A stretch of 64,000 nucleotides of DNA from Danio rerio (GCF_049306965.1 NC_133180.1:28597001-28661000), one strand, 5' to 3'. Shown: positions 1 through 13,400, counted from the first letter of the stretch. The notes: generated from the letters alone by a model not told the origin. Program-made: numbers and translations.

Positions 1-3000
1 GGCAAGGCCACACCCTGGGCATGTGTCAATATGTACTGAATACTTCAGCTCAAGACATCACTACTACTGACAAGTTAAAACAGATTTTCAGGCTTTAAAT
101 TTTATTCTGTTGATGTATACATTGTGACAAGATTTGTAGGACAGAACAATCATTCTAACCAAAGTTACTACAGCTCACCACAGTAAAAATAGTGATACAG
201 AAAAAAATATTTTAGAATTGACAGACAGGAAGTTCAAAATAAAAGCATTTATATGATTTTTTTTAACATTACAAAACAAAATTTCTTTCCTCTCTCTTGA
301 AAAACGGTTAAATGTCTCCTAGAACGTTTTACTTTTACTTATTCATAGAACTTAGTTAATAGTAACTGTAAACTAAGCTAACAAAACAAAAATTAAAAAT
401 TATACTGCCAATAAGGAATAGTATCTAAAAAAGATGGTTCACAAAATTGTCATTTCGTATCACGGTTCTGTGGACACATGTTTGTTTGTTTGTTTTTTTG
501 TTTTACAAGTGCCCTATTATAACGCCTAAATACCATACACCAGCATAAAATACATAGCCTTATAATCTACCATTTACAATAAAAAAAAATGTTGACGAGG
601 CCATTTATTCTAATTTCAGTTTTTAATTTAGTCAGTCCTTTCAGTCCGTTTTAATTTAGTCTTTTGTTGTTGATTAGTGGTGATTTTTTTGCTGCTGCCA
701 TTTCAAAAATTATTTCACCAGTGCGTACTTTCACTATAAACTACTATAGCTGACTGGTAAATATAGGTATTCTGGTTAAATATAGGTATGTTATATTAAT
801 ATAATAACTTTAATAACTTAAAAATATTGCTAAACATATGAACAGTATTAATATCTTCTTCAATAATGTTAGTTGTAAACCCCACAACTGAAAATCCCTG
901 TATGACCTTTTACCTCCATAAATGAAAATTCAACCCATGCTATTTTATGACATAAGAAAGACTATAGGAAAAGACAATAAAGTACTTGCTTTTGGCAGAC
1001 ATAACCTAATCATTTGAATTATTATGACATCGTCAGGAGTGAGCATAATGCCTGCGATGGCTTAAAAAAGAAAGTCATCCTATCATGAGCGCATGGCTGA
1101 ACAGGGTTGATCTTTGCAGAACACTTTCAGCACATGCAGGCGCTCAGCTGGCCACAATAAATAAAAAAGCGCTAAGGGGATAACGCGGAAAGGGGGACAA
1201 GAGTTGACCACACCACCTCACCTGAGTTCAGGGTTTGAACAAATTGAGTTTGCTGTCATAAGGACATAAATAAACATCATCTATACTGTCCACTGCTGAG
1301 GAGTATAAATAAACCATAAGAAGCCCTGGGCCCACAACACAGGCTGGGAATAGGGACTGTAAGCTGGGTACGAGCACTAAGAACAGATTAGGCAAAGCCT
1401 TTATTAACCAGGGATTCCAGGTTCAGAGTCTGTTTATTTAGGAACGACTTCTGCAAACAAGATCTTGACCCTAAAGTTCAAACGAGAAGATGAAGACTTG
1501 AGGCTGAAGTTGAGAAATGTCGACACATTCATGCGAAAAATCCATAGCATGCTCCAAAATTGTATTATAAGTGAAAATAAATCATATAAACAGTCGAAAG
1601 AGTCTAAAACATACACTCAACGATTGTATCTGACACACAGATCCTCAATCTAAGTTTAAACATTTGCATATGGCACAGTTCTGAACCAACCGCTTTGCAT
1701 GTCAGTGTTAGCAAGGACAGACTCTGCCTTCAGAATGACAGATTCAGAACTATTTCAGCCCTACACACTAAGCAGGCCGCAAGTGTTCACTCAAAACCTG
1801 GACATTTGAAAGGCAAATTGGCTCCTGTGCAGACCTACTAATGTGCTATAAGTGTTAGTCAATTTTTTTTTAGGCTATTTATTTTTCACAATAAATTTTT
1901 TTTTTTCAATTAAAAAGAGTAAAAACAAAAGCCAGACATGCAACACAAAGGTGAAAAACAGAAACTCAAGAAACAACATTTCAGCTTTTTTGACACTATT
2001 ATGTATTATCTGGTGTAGATCAGCCCAAAGAAAGTGTACAGTTCTAATAGCAAACAAAGGGACATGTGTCGTAATTTGGTCAGATTTACCTCATTTGACC
2101 TTACTAACCTGGTTACCTCATCTAAATGAAGAGTAAATAAATTGTCTTATTTAAGTTATAATATTTTACAATAATGCCCTTTACAAGATTTTCAAGAAAC
2201 AGATCAAACCAAAGGCCATGTAAATCAGTTCCAAATTAAATAGTGTTCAGTGGAGTTTCAGTGTAACTAACCCATTATAACTTTAAACGCTAGAAACAGG
2301 ATTTTTTCACTAAAATAAGAAGCTGATTTCTTTGAGTTACAGAACCAGAGCCTGTTCTGCAAGTTTTCAAAACACCCCAAAAAAACAGTGGCAAACCTCT
2401 GGAAACATGCATTGTGAAAAAGATGCAGTTTTGCACTGATTACTGTTCTACGCTACCTCATTTCCACTAACACATAATTAAAAAGTAAAGTAATAAATCA
2501 GGTAATTAAATTAAACTTTAATAAATAAATAAAAATACATTAATTAGCATAATTAAATTAGACTTAGAGGTTTGTGTCTTCACAACCCCTTTAGAAACCA
2601 CCATTTCATCTGAATTCACAAGCTTTTTTTTTTTTTTTACTAGAAAAGTTCTCAAGACTGATCCAAGCAGGTAATGTGAAGCATGTGTTTCAATTTACTC
2701 CATATTATTTATACCACAAATAATGATAAGCCCCTGTTAAGACTGCAGCACATTGCTAGATTTTAACATTGTGTTTGTTCTATTCAAGATAAAAATAAAA
2801 TAAATAATCACAGATAACCACAAACACAAAGCAATGATTGTGATTTCATCCACCCAGTGTGGAGAAAGAAGTATTCATATTTTACATGCATAAGTCAGAA
2901 ACAAGGGTCACACCCACCTACACAGTTACAAACATGGCAGATTTCCAAGACAACCACAGCTTTATTCAGACACCGTTTTCAGCTACCATGAATACTAAAA

Positions 3001-3543
3001 CCTGCAATGAGCAATTTTGATTAGTAGTTTAAAAGCAATCACATACTCTGCAAATGCCTTATTTTAGGCTTTTGGGGAGGTGATTGTGCAAGTACAGAGC
3101 TTCTAAGAGCTTCATTAAAGCCAATTCCAGATTGTTGAAAAAAAACAAAACCATAAAATGAATAGATTTGATGAGTACATTTATAGGGGGTGTTCTTCGT
3201 TACCGTTTTTGTCTGGTTGTCTAGAGTAAATATCTAAACACATTAATTAAACGTTAAAATACATTTATTAGGAAGGCAAAATTACATTAAATTAGCCGTC
3301 TTGTTTTCTGTAAAACTGATCAAAGTGAAGCAAGTATGTGATTGAAATAGACAAATATCCACCAATGGCCTCAAAACAATATTTTTAATTTAATTTGAAG
3401 TAATTTTCCTATACTCTTGAAAGATATATGAGCTTTATGTAGGTGTAAACACTCATTTTGTTTAATTTCTCAAAAACACAGGATAAAATTCTCTCAGATC
3501 ATATCTTAAATTACACACATTTTGATTAAGAATGTTTATGTTG

Positions 3544-3619
<76 letters not shown>

Positions 3620-4095
3620 TTTTTGTTGTTGTTTTTTTGCAGGCATCCAACATTTAATGGCTATGTAGGCTTTCTACTCTAAGTTAAGACCTTAAATAGA
3701 GAGAGGACGAATTAAGACTTTTAAGACCTGCAAAAAATCCTAAGGTAGACATAAATAATACCCTGCTTTGTGTTTAAATGGAGCATGAGAAATGCAACAA
3801 TTTGCTGCCACCTTAGAAACATGTCAACATAAAAGATTGCAAAAAAAAAAAAAAAAAAAAAAAACTCTGGCATAGTTGCATTAACTGCTTGAAAATTGGG
3901 CAATCTAGATGCCATAATGACAAATGACAAGTAACGTTAAAGCAATGAACACACACAGGAGCAGCTGTCAAGGAATGATTCAGAGGAATCAAATAATTAG
4001 CGAACCAAACGATTCACCAAAATACCAAAGTCTGAATCCGTTAGATTCGAGCGTCTAGAGCCCGTTCACAGAACACAAACTGAGATTGAACTTAC
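1..4095 (-). other. intron 1 (part) of calcineurin A gene
   Basis: This stretch lies 3' of a coding exon 1 on the minus strand and should be its first intron, running off the left edge. I found no second coding exon in it. It is AT-rich, with a (TA)n tract at about 3545-3616 and an A-run at about 3840-3864. Short open frames around 1434-1653 overlap each other on both strands and resemble nothing I know. Confidence 0.55.
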
Positions 4096-4150
4096 TTTTA
4101 ATGATTCGCTCGGTGGTCGACAGCTTTTCTTTCGGCTCTTTCGTCGACAT
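4096..4150 (-). CDS. calcineurin A catalytic subunit (PPP3C family), coding exon 1
   Basis: The start codon is at 4150 on the minus strand. The 18 residues MSTKEPKEKLSTTERIIK are followed by a donor (A|GTAAGTTC, intron from 4095), phase 1. Calcineurin A proteins begin with a short variable stretch and then L-S-T-T-D-R-V-[IV]-K, and in PPP3CA the first coding exon ends just after that K, also in phase 1. The length, the LSTT-R-K core and the splice phase all fit. Calcineurin A is the Ca2+/calmodulin-activated Ser/Thr phosphatase that dephosphorylates NFAT. The phosphatase domain, calcineurin B-binding helix and autoinhibitory tail must lie left of the window. The MST- start looks closer to fish ppp3cc than to ppp3ca, but 18 residues cannot settle the paralogue. 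A longer open frame on the opposite strand is antisense shadow. Confidence 0.75.
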
Positions 4151-4960
4151 CTTCTCAGAGTTCAGTCAGGATTTATTAGCCAGCAAACGAGTAAAGATAT
4201 CCTCCGTGTTTGCTGCTGCCAGTCAGAGCGAGGAGAGAGATCGCGAAGTGGCCAGCGACTCAGAAGAGTCCGAAAAACTGCTCAAAATTCACACCGACGA
4301 ACCAGTTTAACACGCTAACACGGCTAATTTAGTCAACACTGAACAACAGTTGGCCACACGGGTCACAGGGCAGCATAATAACATCGCCAGCAGACACCGA
4401 CTCGATCGCTTTCCCCCTTCGCTGGCTGACAGAAACACTATCACCGTCGTGCGCGGACAAACTAGTAGAATCGAGCCCGGTGTTTCCCTGCTGACATTAA
4501 ACTGTCTATAAGCTGCAAACCGTCCTCGATGAGATAGCTTGGGCTCGAAGCAACGGGAGCCACCGACACAAGATGATTAGGGTTTGGTGCGCAATCTTGA
4601 ACGTTAATCCGATTTTCCACTTTTCGGAGTCAGAACGTCAACTCGCCAGTTTAGCCACAGATTCGTGAGTCAGTTCGGCATAATAATAATAACGTGCCGA
4701 ACCGCGCCGAATTGTCTTAATAAACATATGTCCTGTCGTCTGACAACAGCGATTGCGCGATCTACCCGCCCACTCGAGCTAACCATATGGCTAGCAGTAA
4801 CTTCCAATCACACTCTCGTTCCCAGCTCCTCAGATTAAACGCTAATCTCTAAACCTCAAACGGATTTCCTGCAATATGGCGGAGCTGTGGCTCGCGACGC
4901 GATGGCGTAGGCCTGACGTCGCACGTACAACTTGACACGTGCAAAGCAGATGGTTAAATG
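4151..4960 (-). promoter_or_regulatory. 5' UTR and CpG-rich promoter of calcineurin A gene
   Basis: CpG density rises sharply here compared with the flanks. Near the outer end are a YY1-type ATGGCGG (about 4876), a CRE-like TGACGTC (4914-4920) and an E-box CACGTG (4936-4941). The region lies just upstream of the calcineurin A start codon on the minus strand, so it most likely holds the first-exon UTR and core promoter. The transcription start itself cannot be placed from sequence. Confidence 0.55.
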
Positions 4961-5518
4961 GGTCGTGATGGAGGTCCCGCAAAACTTGAAAGAGTTCCGG
5001 AGGTCCCTCGGAGATCTTCGTGGCGAAGAAGGAAGCAGAAAAAAAACTTCAGAGATAAAGCAACCCAGTTAATGTGACAATGTACACTGAAAGTCATAAT
5101 GTAGGCCTGTGGTAAAATGGAGACACTTTAGGACACAGTTGATATTTTTTTTAGTTAAAGATTCTTACTGGTCACCAGATCATAACTTAACATATTGACC
5201 GACAGATCATCACATTTGTGCCGCAAACTTCAGGACTTAGATGACAAATGATCAAACAAACATATGAATGGGTTTGAGATTCACTTAATGTCGAAGGTCA
5301 TCTAAAGGGGTTTCTGCAGTGATTACAAGATTTTGCGTGAAATGAAGGGGGTTTCAAACTACTTCATGAATGTGTTACTTTTATTTTATTGTAACTTTTA
5401 TTGTATTGTATGCATGGTAAGTGTTGATCTTAGGTAAGACATCATGTTTACTTTTATTTACAAAAAAAGAAAACATGTCCACATAATATATTAACTATTT
5501 ATATTAATATTCATTTAC

Positions 5519-5816
5519 CTTCAGCTTATTTATCTGGTGTTGCCACAGTGGAATAAACCGCCAACTATTCCAGCATATGTTTTATGCGCGCACCGGATGC
5601 CCTTCCAGCCACAACCTATTACTGGGAAACGCTCACTCATACACTGTGGACAATTAAGTTTATTCAATTCACTATTAATCACGCATGTCTTCTAACTGTG
5701 GGGGAAACCGGAGCACAAACCCATGCGAACACGAGGAGAACATGCAAACTCCATACAGAAATGCGAACTAGGAACTAGCAACCTTCATAGCTACCTACTG
5801 AGCCACTGTGCCACCC
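5519..5816 (-). repeat. DANA-type SINE (tRNA-derived), minus strand
   Basis: Read on the minus strand it starts GGTGGCACAGTGGCTCAGTA, passes the typical GGAGTTTGCATGTTCTCC and GGTTTCCCCCACAG blocks, and ends with GGCATCCGGTGCG and TGGCGGTTTATTCC. This is the block order of zebrafish DANA SINEs. It is close to full length and moderately diverged. Confidence 0.85.
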
Positions 5817-6980
5817 TTGTATTAATATAATGAGAAAAAAACATCTGAAATTGCTTTCTTTGTCATATTAATACTTTCTAAAATGTGGAAACATGTTACT
5901 TTTGGGTATAGTAAACGAAAGATGACAGCATAAGTAAATAAAGCAAAAAAGTAAGAATGTAAAAAAATACATTTTTAATGAAGTAATATTTATGAAATTT
6001 CATAATATTTGTTGAAGCATGTTAATCAAGTAGTGTAATGCTAACTTAAATACTTGTACTAAATATGTGCAGCCAAAATATTAACATTCAGCATTTCATT
6101 TTATATTAAATTTAATCATTTGATTCTACTTTCTATAACTTATCAGATATTAAGGTTAATAATTTTAGCTTTAATTCTTATTTTTGCCAAACATCTAAAA
6201 CAAACAAAAAAAAATGTTAAGTCTTAGATATGCCAGTCTGATCTCATGAAGAAACCTAATATTTTACATTTTGTAAGTTTAGTGGCTAATTCGTATACAA
6301 ATTAATACTACTTCAGTCGTATAAAAATGTACAATTTTAAAAAGGAGGCTTGGCACCCAACCCCACCCCTTAACCCAACCATCATTGGGGGATAAGCTAA
6401 TGGTACGAACAAGATCACAAATACAAATTCATATGAATTAGCCCAAATCAAAAAGTTACGAATTGCAGTGAGATTGTGTTGTATATGCGATTGACCTTTT
6501 ATTGAAATCCAACTAACATAATGGCATTGTAAAAGCAAAACATTTCTCAGGCAGCATAAATAATTTAATAAAAATACGAATTGTCTTCGTTCATTATCAG
6601 CATTCCAGATGTGGGGATTCCCAATATGTGATCATTTAAAAGTGTTAAAGGTTTTGAAATGATTGGTGCAATTTCCTCAAAAAACTAACAAGCTTTACCT
6701 TAATTTTTAATAATGTTAGCAACTGTAAATTATGAATTTGGCATATGTAGGATGCCAAAATTAAAAGTCCAAAACAAGACCGTACACCACCCTGCTTTTA
6801 ATGCCAACCGCAGATGTCTTTGGCTAACAGCCATCATAAGAGCTGAATGGAGCGAGGACCTAATTAAAATTAATTTACTAATTAATTAAGTTCACGCTAT
6901 CATTCACATTACTGGTTTTTGATTGCAGCAATGATTTTAGCAAAAACAGTTAAATATGGTGAATAAAACTGCGAACAATG
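5817..6980. other. intergenic, no gene seen
   Basis: AT-rich spacer between the DANA SINE and the decayed ORF fragment near 7 kb. I recognise no coding exon, RNA gene or named repeat. The short open frame at 6308-6538 has no familiar motif. Confidence 0.4.
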
Positions 6981-6984
6981 AATG

Positions 6985-7305
6985 CTTAGAATGAAATGTA
7001 AAAATGTAAGATCACATACCATGCCGTACAGGTGCTGTTCACTGTCAGAATGCAGTTGTTTTGCTTGTTGATGATTAACCTTGTACAGTTCCGTCTTTTT
7101 TCCTTGTCTTTGGCTAGGCAGAACCTCGGTTTTTAGCACTACAAAGTTTTCAATCTGGTAATCATGGAACATTATTTCTTGCACATGACCACACAGAACA
7201 AAATTGTAGGCATCCAAAGACGTGCAGGCTTTTAACTTCTCTCTTGTAAAATCACTTAGAGTTTCAATGAGATAGTTGTATATTTGGGGCTGGATGCTTG
7301 GTCAT
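6985..7305 (-). pseudogene. fragment resembling multicopy fish YqaJ/SWIM-type protein
   Basis: The minus strand reads PQIYNYLIETLSDFTREKLK, then T-S-L-D-A-Y-N-F, then VLPSQRQGKKTELYKV. That motif order (IYNYLI..., K-A-x-x-S-L-[ED]-A-Y-N-F, VLPSQRQG) is what I recall from uncharacterised multicopy fish and cnidarian proteins that also carry SWIM zinc-finger and YqaJ-like nuclease domains. There is an in-frame stop just upstream, no start codon with support, and neither the SWIM cysteines nor the nuclease follow. I take it for a broken fragment of a repeated gene family. The family name comes from memory and is not verified. Confidence 0.4.
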
Positions 7306-7691
7306 TTCTTCTTATCCAATATTCATGGGTGCTACCACAAATGGACCTATCAGATGAACGCAGCTCACTTTAACAATAATTTTGCTGAATAACTGTCACT
7401 GGGTGACAAGCAGTTATAATACGCTGCAAGCATTATGTAAATAATATATGTAATTATGTAATAGATATAACTTATATCTCTAATACAACAACAAACTCTG
7501 TACCGCATTGGATATCATTCTCTCACTGTTCATGCTAGCATTCCCGTTTTTTTTCTGCAACCTCGCCGCACGCGCATCCTGAATGTTTGCAAACTGTTAA
7601 TTTGTCTATAGATTGGCTTCAAAATGGGGTGCAAAAAAAAAAAAATCAATGAGGGTAAAACAATAAACGAAATAAAGCATTTAGGAGTGCA

Positions 7692-7990
7692 TTGGATAGT
7701 TCACCCAAAAATAAACATTTGCTTGCTATTTACTCACCCTCAAGTAGTTCCAAACATTTACAAAGTTTGTTTTTTCCTGTTAAACACACAAAAAATACAT
7801 GTTAAATAATGTTAGATACCGTTAACTATTAACTTCCATAGTATGAAAAACAAAACTGTGGAAGTCAATGGTTACCCGTTTCTAACAACTTGTTTTGGCA
7901 CATTAATAATTTAGACCCAAACAAGTTTGTGATGAGAAGGATAAGTAAATGAAGACAGAAATTTCAGTTTGGGGTAAACTATCCCTTTAA
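7692..7990. repeat. cyprinid inverted-repeat element (GGATAGTTCACCC termini)
   Basis: The left end has GGATAGTTCACCCAAAAATA and TTTACTCACCCTCAAGTAG. The right end has AGTTTGGGGTAAACTATCCC. The two arms are inverted copies, as in a very abundant cyprinid non-autonomous DNA element. The centre includes the usual AACTTCCATAGTATG and GAAGTCAATGG blocks. Confidence 0.75.
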
Positions 7991-7999
7991 AACAATGGT

Positions 8000-8200
8000 C
8001 TCAAACGTAATTCCTGGAGGGCCGCAGCTCAGCATAGTTTAGCTGCACCCAGCTCTAACTCACACCTGCTTAATAGTCTCTAGTAGTCCTGAACACTTTG
8101 GTTATTTGGATCAGCTGTGTTTGATTAGAGTTGGAGCAAAACTGTGCAGAGCAGCAGCCCTTCAGGAATCCAGTTTGAGACCTATGACTTAAAAAGACAC
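8000..8200. repeat. short palindromic repeat with CTGGAGGGCCGCAGC arm
   Basis: The left arm (AATTCCTGGAGGGCCGCAGC) is an inverted, diverged copy of the right arm (CAGCAGCCCTTCAGGAATCC). It is a common fish short interspersed inverted-repeat element of about 200 bp. Related copies are near 8920 and 42140. Confidence 0.65.
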
Positions 8201-8919
8201 GATTCTACAATGTGTACTTACTTTGCATCCACTAGAGGGAGTTCAAATTCTTTGTTTGACCATCAGAAAAATAAAATAATCCTTATCAAATACACGCAAG
8301 TGTTGAACTCACAGAAAATAATTGAATAACATTTATTATCTTTAAAATAGAGATGTCAATTCCTTTCACCACTTTCAAAAGACAATACCTAGAACAGAGC
8401 AGTCAGGATATTTTACATTAGGAAGGTACAAAATCCTTTTGTTTACTGCCAGCAAAAGCATACAGCCAAATTAAAATCCTAACAATCATTATTACTTCTA
8501 AGATGAAGAAAAAGAACATGTCAATACAAACAAGCAAACAATTTCTTAAAGGTGGAAGCTGTTTTTTTCCCAGATGGTTGGCAGGCCTGTCATAGTATTG
8601 GTTTCAGTCAGTGTCTAGACATAATGCAGCCTGATTTATGAGGACCCCGAACAAATCCACCTCTAAATCTGGTGCTCATCAGGATAATAAAACAGATCCT
8701 CAAGCCAAAGCTGACAAACATGGAGTGATTGAATTCAAACATCATCTGGGTTCAGCTCATTAAATGAATGCAGCAGCAGCAGCACCAGTGATTAAAGAGA
8801 AGACTTAATCCAAACAAATGGTTTTACCTCTTCCCGTTTATACCAAATCAGCTTCCTGAATTTGAGGCGACGTAATTATTGCTGTAACTGGTAAAATTAC
8901 AGATTAATATTCTGCTGCA

Positions 8920-9115
8920 GTGTTTCTCAACCATGTTTCTGGAGGACCACCAGCACTGCATGTTTTGGATGTCCCATTTGTCTGTCACATCCATTACAGG
9001 TCTTTCAGCTAACGAGCTGATGATCTGAATCAGGTGTGTTTGGTTAAGAAGACATGGAAAAAGTGCAGACCTGGTGGTCCTCCAGGAACATGGTGGGGAA
9101 ACACTGCGCTAAAGG
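8920..9115. repeat. short palindromic repeat, second copy
   Basis: The left arm contains TTTCTGGAGGACCACCAGC. The right arm contains ACCTGGTGGTCCTCCAGGAA. They form an imperfect inverted repeat of about 195 bp, of the same general kind as the element near 8.1 kb. Confidence 0.6.
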
Positions 9116-9944
9116 ACACTTGCATGGATGCACCAGCGTAAACAGCATAGATTTTGAAATAAAAATATTCCGGACATTATGCAGCTTGCTATAAAACAGA
9201 AAGTCAAAGAGGAATACAAAGAACAAACGTACTCCTCACCACAGTGAACAAGTCATCATCTTAGCCAGCGCAGGCACAAAGTGGCCATTGTAGTGGCAGA
9301 CACATGAACAGAGCATGGAAACACAAGGAATGCATGTTATGGATGGAAAAATGAAATATGATATGCAACAAACCAGATGACGTTATCAGAAATAAATCTT
9401 TAAAATGGCATGGCTATATTAGATGTGTGCATTATAGAAGAGTAAGCAAATCTCCTATAAACGCGTTTACGCCAGATGGCAAAAATAAACAAGAATGATT
9501 ATAGTGTTAGATATAAACATTTAAATGATAAATTATGCATAGAGCTTCAGTTTAAGTATGCGCGATAATGACAGTAAAAGCACATATGCTTCACAAATGT
9601 TCACACATAGTTAAAAATAACTTTACATGCACACTACCGTTCGCTCTCACTAGTTTAAATTCTAGCTAATAGGGCTCCACCTTCAGCGCGCATTTGCTCG
9701 TATTGGAGCCTCACAAGGCATTATGGTTCATGTGTAGGAGCATCTCTGATTATTTCCTCTCGTCTTAGTACCAAATGATTCCACCCAAATTTAAATCACA
9801 GCACTACAAACTCAAAAGTGGATTCACTTGAAAAACAGATAACATCTTTAAGCTGTAGGTCTGAGAAAACCTGAAGACGCTTTAGTTTCTGTCCCCCTCC
9901 AATCAATTCAGCACAGTTGTGTCTCAGTCTGTTTGCATAGCCAT

Positions 9945-10404
9945 TACGTTTTCCTTAAAGCAGCTTTTATTTTCCCAAGTATGTAATGTCAGATGATATT
10001 AAAGTGGTTGAACCAACATATAACTCCAACAGAAACCCCCAAATGATAGCTCTTCATGTCTGTCTATGTGGCCTGACATAACCCCTGCTCTTGAAATCTT
10101 CATTATGTATGGAAGCCCCTGAGGCTCATGTAAAAAAAAAAAAGACTTGATCTAATGCTACTGTAGAGGGCGAAACAGGAACGGCATGACTCTGATCATG
10201 ACTGATCAAATACGAAAGTTGTCTAAAGTGCAAACTGAAGATCCTGTTGCTGATTCCCCCCAACCCCTGTGATTGTAGAAAAGTCTTGTTTAATTTTGAC
10301 TTGCGCACATCATTTGATAACATGCAGCTTGAAGGACTATAAGAGGCTTTTAATGAACGTCCAGTGTGCATTTCTTGTCATCCACAGGCTGTAATGTTCC
10401 GCGC
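9945..10404 (-). other. vps37b: probable vps37b 3' UTR with poly(A) signal
   Basis: The nearest AATAAA on the minus strand after the vps37b stop lies at 9971-9966, giving a 3' UTR of about 450 nt if used. A longer UTR using a signal near 8333 cannot be excluded. The 9115-9945 stretch beyond has no recognised feature. Confidence 0.45.
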
Positions 10405-13400
10405 TCACTGTATGATGAAGCCTGGCTGCGGTACCATGCGTGGAGGAGGTCTCTGGGGCAGAGGTGGGGCGTATTGTTGCTGCATGTACATGCTGGGATA
10501 ACCCTGGTTTAAGACGAGTGGTGTGTTTCCTACTCTTGGGGGAACTGGGGGATATGGAGAGGTAGGAGGGATCATAGAAGGAGAAGGGAATGGAGAGGTA
10601 GGAGGGTAGGAGATGGCGGTGGTGGGGGCTGGCTGTGGAGATTCTTTAACGGGGGGAAGAGGAGGAGCCCGGCGGGGCATTGGCATGGGGGAACCATTGA
10701 CCTCTCTGTTGAGAGCTGCTGGCCTGGATGGAAGGTCCTGAGCACGAGAGGGTGGAGGTGCAGCCGGGGGCATGTGGTGTCCCTTTAGCACCATTTCTTG
10801 GAGCTTCTCAATCTTGACTCGCCGCAGGTGCGCCAGCTTCCTCTTGCTCTGATAGTCATCGATGAATGTGTCCAGAGGGGCTGCTCCATCGAGGAACGCA
10901 TCAGCCAAGTTCTGGTTTAAAAAAATAAAGAGAGAGAGATAATAGTATGAGTATGGTCTAATGAGTGTACCAGATGTTAAAAATGAACAATCTCCAGTTA
11001 GAGCCCTATGATTTACTGCAATAGAAAATAGACAGAATAGCACAATCCAGTCATTATGACATATTTAGTTATATAACATTGGATGTCACAGAATTAGACA
11101 TATTTAAGATCAAAAGCAGCACTGTGCACCTAATAAAGAGCAATGTGGTATGATTTTTCTGACTGGATAAAGATTACTGTGTGAATGTATGGTGTGGTTT
11201 TGTTTGTGTGATGTATTTTGTGTCTGCTGCCTCTCTGTGAACATGCAAACTTCAGGTGAGCATCTCAAAAAGTCACTTTCCCAGCACATTATCAATTTAT
11301 TTTATTGCTGATCCAATTATTTGTTATGATGTACTAGCACCCCCTGTAAAATAGTTCTCATTGACACTTGAATATGAATTGCTGAATTCCACATGGCATC
11401 CAGCAAGCCATCAGGCATCTTCTCATTTTTTTCTCTTCTTATTATTACCAGGAAAGCAGTGAAGACATGCATTACTTCTCTTTTTGGTGTTGTTCCTTTG
11501 AAAATTAAAACCGAAAGCTGCACAATGTGGCAGCACATAAGGATTTTGTATTCCCAGTTGCATCAATAAAGTGACAGGTAGATCGCCAGCAGGGGTGCAT
11601 GAATTAAATATCAATTTTTAGATAACATAAATCTTACAGTTTTCTCCAAAATATTTCATTATGAGACATCATTTATGTTGCATCAAGACATTTCCTTTAA
11701 ACTATTAATAAATTGTTCAATTAAATAGTTTCTTGATTTCAGTAGACATGCTTTTTAATTACTGAAATGCACTCAAAACATTAAAATAGAAAAATTTAAA
11801 GTAATAAAGCTAGCTTAGCTTGGTGGTAATAAAGTTACCTCAGTTTCTTCCTCAATTTTGGCCCCTTCTGCTTGTAGGAGTGCAAGCAATGTGTCCAACG
11901 GTGTATTTCCTAATCTGTCATCTGTGGGGGAACAGAAAAGAAGCAGCTAAATTTAAGAATTTTCTACAAAATATTACAGTAAACTTCTTTTTAAAGAAGC
12001 AGATCATGATCCTATAGCATTGGCAGAATTAAGTTTTTTTAAACAAATTATATGTAAAATTGTCAATGCCAAATGCATTATTTTAAATGTAAACATAATA
12101 CATTATATGAATGTCAATTGATAATGGAGCAATATGGGAAACTAACTTTAACACATTTTTAAAAAGTTATTTTAAACAAATAGTTTTAATAACTCATTTC
12201 TAATAATTGATTTTTTTTATATTTGCAATGATGACAGTAAATAATATTTGAATAGATCATTTTCAAGACACTTCTATACAGCTTAAAGTGACATTTAAAT
12301 GCTTACTAGGTTAATTAGGTTAACTAGACAGGTAAGGGTAATTGACAAGTTAATGTATAACGATGGTTTGTTCTGTAGACTATCAAAATATATAGCTTAA
12401 AGGGGCTAATAATTTTGTTCATATGGTTAAGAATATTAAAACTGCTTTTATTCTAGCTGAAATAAAACAAACAAGACTTTCTCCAGAAGAAAAAATATTA
12501 AACATACTGTGAAAATTTCCTTTCTCTGTTAAAACATCATTTGGGCAATATTTAAATAAGAAAAAATAAATAAATCAAAGGGGGCAAATAACTCTGACTT
12601 CAACTGTATTATATTATATTATATTATATTATATTATATTATATTATATTATATTATATTATATTATATTTAAATGCAATGTCACCAAAGATTCATTCAA
12701 ATAAAATTAAAGTAATTAAAAACTCAAACAAATGAATACATTAAGCAGATATGATTTTTTTTAAATTCACATTAATCCATGACTAAATTCTACAAATTTT
12801 TCTGTGATACTTTACTGAATATCTTATTGAGTGAGCTCATTTCATAAAAACCCTTCTGCAGTCATTAAATGCAGGACCGTCCAATAGAATGCGTTTTACA
12901 GTAATAAATATTGAACAGAAGAAACACTGAGTGGGATCTTCACTGTTTAAGCAGAAACCCTGAGTTAAAATAGAAAACTATTTATAGTTTGAAAATGTAT
13001 GAAAAATATTAGAGAGGCGTGTCAAAAAAATGGCCAGATAAATCTGATGACGGTGTACATGCCTTAAGTAAATTTGCCAAAGCATCAACAGGGTGTGTTT
13101 CACCTTTTAGTTCAGCAGCCGTGGCTTCAGATTTCACTGTACAACTGGACGTGCCTGTCAGAACTTCTCAGAGGTCAACTGGCACTTGTCAAACTCATTT
13201 AATGCAGATTTATCTTGCATTCTGCTTAAATTATCTAACATTTTATATATTACACTCATTACTAAGAGTAACGTGTTTTACACTTCGGTTAGAAATAGCT
13301 TAACATAGTTAGACCCACAAAAAAGATGAACATAAATTAGAAACCCTTTTAGTTCAGGAGCCAGAGGCTTCAGATTTCACTGTACAACTGGGTGTGCCTG

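Noticed and set aside
4086-4310. 74-codon plus-strand open frame over the calcineurin A exon
   Set aside because: It is antisense to a well-supported exon and its CpG-rich UTR, and its protein has no known domain.
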